A stretch of DNA of 64,000 bases, from NCBI GenBank assembly GCA_903884435.1, contig CAISEY010000343.1, forward strand, positions 1 to 64,000, given 5' to 3'. Every line of letters begins with the position of its first letter. The stretch's first letter is position 1. Below are positions 63,548 through 64,000 of the stretch, one piece after another. The notes beneath the pieces were generated by a model. That model was given only the letters and a program-made list of their open reading frames with translations, ran no database searches and was not told the DNA's origin. The stretch comes from an uncultured Hyphomicrobiales bacterium. GTDB taxonomy: Bacteria > Pseudomonadota > Alphaproteobacteria > Rhizobiales > Beijerinckiaceae. A program made the translations under genes and the position numbers.

Positions 63548-64000
63548 ATGCAACGCAGACACATTCTCTCCCTCGCGGGCGCGGCCCTCGTCGCGTGTCA
63601 CGCGAATATCGCGCGCGCCGCCGCCGATCCGTCGCTGTACGAGGCGGCGAAGAAGGAAGGCGAACTCGTCTGGTACACGACGCTCATTCTCGACACGGCG
63701 GTTCGCCCGCTGATGAACGCGTTCCAGAAAAAATATCCAGGCGTCAACGTCAAGTTCTCGCGCGCCGACAGCGCCCCGCAGGCGCTCAAGATCATCAACG
63801 AAGGCCGCGCCGGCAAGATGCAGGCGGACGTGTTCGACGGCACGGAGACCTCCGCGCCAATCATCGAGGCGGGTTTCGCGGCGAAATACGTTCCGGCGGA
63901 CTCGGGCAAATACCCGGCGGAAATGAAGGATCCGAACGGGTACTGGCACGCCTTCATGCTGTATTATCTGACGCCGGCGGTGAACACCGACCTCGTCAAG
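63548..64000 (+). CDS. Solute-binding protein, iron(III)-type ABC family, cut by right edge
   Basis: The first 151 residues of a periplasmic binding protein. The signal peptide has RRHILSLAGAALVA with cleavage near ARA. EAAKKEGELVWYTTLILD and KKYPGVNVKFSRAD mark extracellular binding family 1, similar to the pair at 43879-45979. GGAGG precedes the ATG at 63548, 17 bases after the hydratase stop. The C-terminal part lies outside the window. Confidence 0.82.
   Translation, partial: MQRRHILSLAGAALVACHANIARAAADPSLYEAAKKEGELVWYTTLILDTAVRPLMNAFQKKYPGVNVKFSRADSAPQALKIINEGRAGKMQADVFDGTETSAPIIEAGFAAKYVPADSGKYPAEMKDPNGYWHAFMLYYLTPAVNTDLVK

Noticed and set aside
1-64000. tRNA, rRNA, riboswitches, transposases, integrases and prophage genes
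   Set aside because: I looked for cloverleaf-like tRNA 3' ends, conserved riboswitch cores and IS/phage protein motifs by eye and found none I could support. A covariance-model search would be needed to exclude small RNAs.

Overview
The window is dense, GC-rich DNA (about two thirds G+C by eye) with genes on both strands and little spacing, typical of an alphaproteobacterium. The divergent cytochrome c / kdsB-pheA block, the Pit/DUF47 pair, many TctC-type and NMT1-type binding proteins and a PQQ alcohol dehydrogenase with a lanthanide-type site suggest Hyphomicrobiales, perhaps near Beijerinckiaceae or Methylocystaceae. That placement is inference. No rRNA, tRNA, CRISPR array, transposase or integrase was seen.

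Layout. 1-13.8 kb: an amidohydrolase (cut by the left edge) with a Rieske ferredoxin, then two mirror-image acyl-CoA modules. The plus-strand module (3.9-8.2 kb) and the minus-strand module (13.8-9.6 kb) have the same gene order: hydroxycinnamoyl-CoA hydratase-lyase-like enzyme, ADP-forming acyl-CoA synthetase, acyl-CoA dehydrogenase. Solute-binding proteins, a nitronate monooxygenase and a VOC protein flank them. 13.9-17.7 kb: a TctC receptor, then a minus-strand cassette of Tat-leader repeat peptide, radical SAM/SPASM maturase and a nitrilase-fold protein with a displaced cysteine. 17.9-28.9 kb: VOC protein, lone molybdenum hydroxylase subunit, dienelactone hydrolase, nitrate/sulfonate-type ABC pair, MFS exporter, TctC receptor, PQQ dehydrogenase translationally coupled to CopC, a copper-chaperone-like protein and a RidA-like protein. 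29.0-42.2 kb: core genes (Pit phosphate transport, Nudix, pheA, methyltransferase, kdsB, cytochrome c, yejABEF, deoB, upp). 42.2-43.7 kb: an AT-rich single gene with a possible HEPN motif, probably acquired. 43.9-64 kb: tandem iron-type binding proteins, sulfatase, two copies of a small cytochrome c plus heme-bearing beta-propeller unit around pcm, GGDEF/EAL protein, TadG-like protein, class I fumarase, TctC receptor, enolase-superfamily enzyme, enoyl-CoA hydratase and another binding protein cut by the right edge.

The most unusual locus is 15.97-17.70 kb. A 125-residue peptide with an SRRKFL Tat-like leader ends in tandem Tyr-Arg-Arg units and lies upstream of a CxxxCxxC radical SAM enzyme with a cysteine-rich C-terminus. 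This looks like a cyclophane (triceptide)-type RiPP pathway, with hairpins between precursor and maturase that could set their ratio.

The accessory genes point to uptake and CoA-dependent breakdown of varied carboxylates, probably plant-derived aromatic or nitro compounds, with periplasmic oxidation feeding c-type cytochromes. At least eight solute-binding proteins have no membrane partner in the window, while one ABC ATPase/permease pair has no binding protein.
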